64,000 nt of DNA from Coprinopsis marcescibilis (lineage: Eukaryota > Basidiomycota > Agaricomycetes > Agaricales > Psathyrellaceae): positions 180,977 through 244,976 of the forward strand of contig ML210148.1 in assembly GCA_004369085.1 (NCBI GenBank), read 5' to 3'. The notes beneath the pieces are model-generated. The model did no database searches, was not told the DNA's origin, and saw only the letters and a list, made by a program, of their open reading frames with translations. This document shows positions 61,681-64,000 of this stretch, piece by piece. The stretch's first letter is position 1. Each line of letters begins with the position of its first letter. The translations under genes were made by a program, and so were the position numbers.

Positions 61681-63370
61681 ATGTCATCAGAAGCTGATAT
61701 CAAAAGCGAGATAGCTCGACTAACAGGTGTTTTTTTTGGTCAGAATGGATGATTTATCTCGGACTAATGCATCTATAATTGTGATCTAATAGCTACGATA
61801 AACCAACACAAGACAAGCCAAACAGGGACCACCTACACTCGTGGACGAGGAGGCTATCATGGCAGTCACAATTTTGGCTATGGCTATCCATCTGCAAGCC
61901 GTGGAGGTGCGCGGTTTTTGAACAACAAGTATGTCAGACCCGGCCTGCCAACGACGCCTGCTGCCTTGAGTACTGTGGCATCATCGATTACGCCAGCGTC
62001 GAGTGTCACAGTCGTTCCATCTTCATCTACTTTCGAACTCAAAGGAGCTTCTACCGCGACACCTTCGACATCGACTGAGCCACCGACATCAGAAGCCTCA
62101 GCAGCAGGAACCAAAGACGTAGTCATTGGCGGAGTGACATTTGAGAGTTCTGCACGTTCGCTAGTTCGAAAAGACTGTGAGCAATCTGTCCTTTTCTCCA
62201 CCACTTTCCCTCTATCCCGTTTAACTTTTGGTCGATCGTTGGATGGAGTGGAATCTAATGTTTTGTTGCACCACTATTTCTTTCGATTCCCCCCTTTTCT
62301 GGACGGCTGGGTGAATTGCGGTCGTTACGTATAGTAGCAAAACCTGTTTCTGTTGCGAAACCCCCTAGCGGCCGCCAACCACCTTCATTCCCATATGTGC
62401 GGAAATCAGGGCATCTAGTTCCGCCAAATCGGGCGTACAAACCAAAGTCACGTCGTGGTCGAAACATGACGTTAAATAACACCCGAAAATCTTGGAGGTA
62501 CGGTTCACAGCCCATGTCTTCTACTTCAGCTACGCTGACCCACCCACAGAGACGAACACAAGAAGCGGAAATACTTGAACAAGCCATGCCCTCGATTTAC
62601 TACAACAGGTGCGTTCGTCTTCTCTCATCCTCCCCGACCAAGTGGTGTGCTTCGGCACCTTGCCAATAACTCCTTGCTGTTTTCTGCCCTCTCGCTTCTT
62701 ACTAGGTGCTTGCAATCGCGGCTTGACCTGCATGTATCAACACGACCCATCCAAGATTGCCATCTGCTGGAATTTCCTACAAGACAACTGCCCCAGCACC
62801 GCCGAAACCTGCCAACTCTCGCACGACCCAACTCCGGAACGAACACCGCTCTGTGTGCACTTCTTGAACAAGGGTCGTTGTACGCGCGGCGGCTGTCTCT
62901 TTCCGCACGTCAACGTCGGCAAGCGCGAAGGTATCTGCAGGGACTTTGCGGTTCTGGGATACTGCGAAAAAGGATTCGACTGCGACAAGCAGCATGTCAG
63001 AGAGTGTCCTGATTTCGCTGAGAACGGAACGTGTAGCACCAAAGGGTGTAAATTGCCTCATGTTATTCGGGCGAACAGGGGACGCAAGGCTGCTGCGGGC
63101 AGTGCATCCCATAAGGCTATGGAAATCGATCCTCCTTCGTTCGCCAAATCTACTGACCTTGACAAGCCAGCGGCTCCCACGATCTACGCTGAAGACGGAA
63201 AACTCGGTGACGAGTATATTTCCCTTACTTTCCATGAAAGCGAGGATGAAGAGAGCGAGGAAGAGGAAGAAGAAGGCGACGACGATGAAGTTGACGACGA
63301 GGAGAACGCATCTGACGATGGAGAAGCGTCTGAATCTGATGGTGAATCTGAGCTTGTAGTGAATACCTGA
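61681..63370 (+). CDS. CCCH zinc-finger protein, ZC3H3-like
   Basis: ZC3H3-type proteins bind RNA and link polyadenylation to mRNA export in the nucleus. Several exons run from the ATG at 61681 (MSSEADIKSEIARLT) to a TGA at 63370. The N-terminal half is Gly/Arg- and then Ser/Thr-rich (YTRGRGGYHGS). A basic patch DEHKKRKYLNKPCPRFTTTG leads into five consecutive CCCH fingers: CPRFTTTGACNRGLTCMYQH, CWNFLQDNC to CQLSH, CVHFLNKGRCTRGGCLFPH, CRDFAVLGYC to CDKQH and CPDFAENGTCSTKGCKLPH. The tail is a 60-residue Glu/Asp/Ser run (ESEEEEEEGDDDEVDDEENA). Five-finger spacing and the KIAICWNFLQ link match ZC3H3. Intron between CPRFTTTG and ACNRG is phase 1. Upstream exon borders at 62170-62340 and 62490-62560 are approximate. 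Confidence 0.86.
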
Positions 63371-63600
63371 GTGTAACCTGTAGTTAGTACAAAATTTAAA
63401 CGATTGTTTCGCTTGATGGGTGTGAAGAAAGAGTATGTTTCCGATTTACAGCAAGAGTATCCTACAACAAAGAGTGCTAGCGATGTACAAAGCGATAGAG
63501 TCATCCAGAATGAACATGAAAGAAGTCGTTACACATAGAGGTCGTCTCGTTATGACGTATTAAATCCAACCATCCGAAAAAGCCCACTGCCCATTATTCC

Positions 63601-64000
63601 TTAGAACTTCAGCCAATTGGATATGGATCCCCAGTCATCCTTGTCCTTGTCCTTGTCCTTCTGCGCTTCCGCGTCTGGGGATGCCTGGGAAGTCGGTACA
63701 TTAGACCAGAAATTGCTGCTCTCCTTCTGCGTGACGGTTTTAACGGTTTTGACAGTATTCGCTAAGCGGTCAGCGAAACTCGGAGGTCTTAGAGGCGTAG
63801 TGTTGGAATTTTGGTTGCTATTTCCCCTTGGACGTGTCGTGCCTCTATGTGCCGTTGGTGACGTCGGGTTTGGATTTGCGTTTTCCCAATAATTACCCCT
63901 CGACTGCGCTGCGCTGTTAGGTGTCGTTGGAGTGGTTGAGGTTTGATTGAACCGTGCATTCCTGGTGGTGTTGGGAGTCGTTGGGGTGTTCGGATTCTGG
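63601..64000 (-). CDS. Partial gene, C-terminal end of an unidentified protein
   Basis: A frame open from the window edge to a TAA at 63601 (complement) gives about 133 residues. It is Asn/Thr/Pro-rich (NPNTPTTPNTTRNARFNQTS), then TTPLRPPSFADRLANTVKTV, a Lys/Asp repeat AQKDKDKDKDDWGS, and the terminus ISNWLKF. The KDKDKDKD block is encoded by a 6-bp repeat (TCCTTG on the plus strand, about 63639-63659). I do not recognise the family; the start lies beyond the window. The long uninterrupted frame on this strand and the low-complexity composition typical of fungal disordered tails support coding, but it is not proven. Confidence 0.5.
   Translation of the reverse strand, partial: QNPNTPTTPNTTRNARFNQTSTTPTTPNSAAQSRGNYWENANPNPTSPTAHRGTTRPRGNSNQNSNTTPLRPPSFADRLANTVKTVKTVTQKESSNFWSNVPTSQASPDAEAQKDKDKDKDDWGSISNWLKF

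Overview
The window is nuclear DNA of a filamentous basidiomycete, most likely an Agaricomycete (mushroom-forming fungus). Protein-coding genes are dense and lie on both strands. Most are broken by many short introns of about 45-65 bp with GT(A/G)NGT donors, and gene families typical of Agaricomycetes appear (DUF6593, leucine-rich F-box-like proteins, a Ppo-type fatty-acid dioxygenase). I saw no rRNA, tRNA, CRISPR or bacterial operon. All gene models below were made by eye, by joining open frames at splice sites so that family motifs stay in frame.

Layout. 1-12.4 kb: a RING-H2/PH/VWA protein with the architecture of the yeast Far1/Ste5 scaffolds, a DUF6593 protein (minus), a PMT4-type protein O-mannosyltransferase and an MVP1-type sorting nexin. 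12.9-16.1 kb: a DOPA 4,5-dioxygenase-family enzyme and a cystathionine beta-synthase without its regulatory domain. 17-26.8 kb: a TEL1/ATM kinase of about 3,046 residues. 27.6-30.3 kb (minus): a STE20/PAK kinase. 30.3-33 kb: a gene-poor stretch with only one weak small ORF. 33-39.3 kb (minus): three tandem F-box-like paralogues. 39.4-46.1 kb: coatomer epsilon subunit (SEC28) and a linoleate dioxygenase (Ppo) whose P450-like domain lacks the heme-ligating cysteine. 46.5-50.3 kb (minus) and 50.9-53.7 kb (plus): the TRP-like channel YVC1 and the APSES cell-cycle regulator MBP1, divergently arranged. 53.9-56.7 kb (minus): spliceosomal PRP4 and SDH assembly factor 2. 57-59.3 kb: a fourth F-box-like gene and a decayed fragment of another. 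59.4-61.2 kb (minus): a zinc alcohol dehydrogenase. 61.7-63.4 kb: a five-finger CCCH protein (ZC3H3 type). 63.6-64 kb (minus): the 3' end of an unidentified gene.

Most genes are conserved housekeeping functions (secretory glycosylation, vesicle traffic, DNA damage checkpoint, splicing, mitochondrial assembly). No operon-like or clearly novel multi-gene system is present. The most interesting items are the Far1/Ste5-like scaffold candidate in the same window as a STE20 kinase, the expanding F-box cluster with low-complexity acidic tails, the Ppo enzyme with a degenerate heme-thiolate site, two MluI cell-cycle boxes in the YVC1-MBP1 divergent promoter, and two GC-AG introns.
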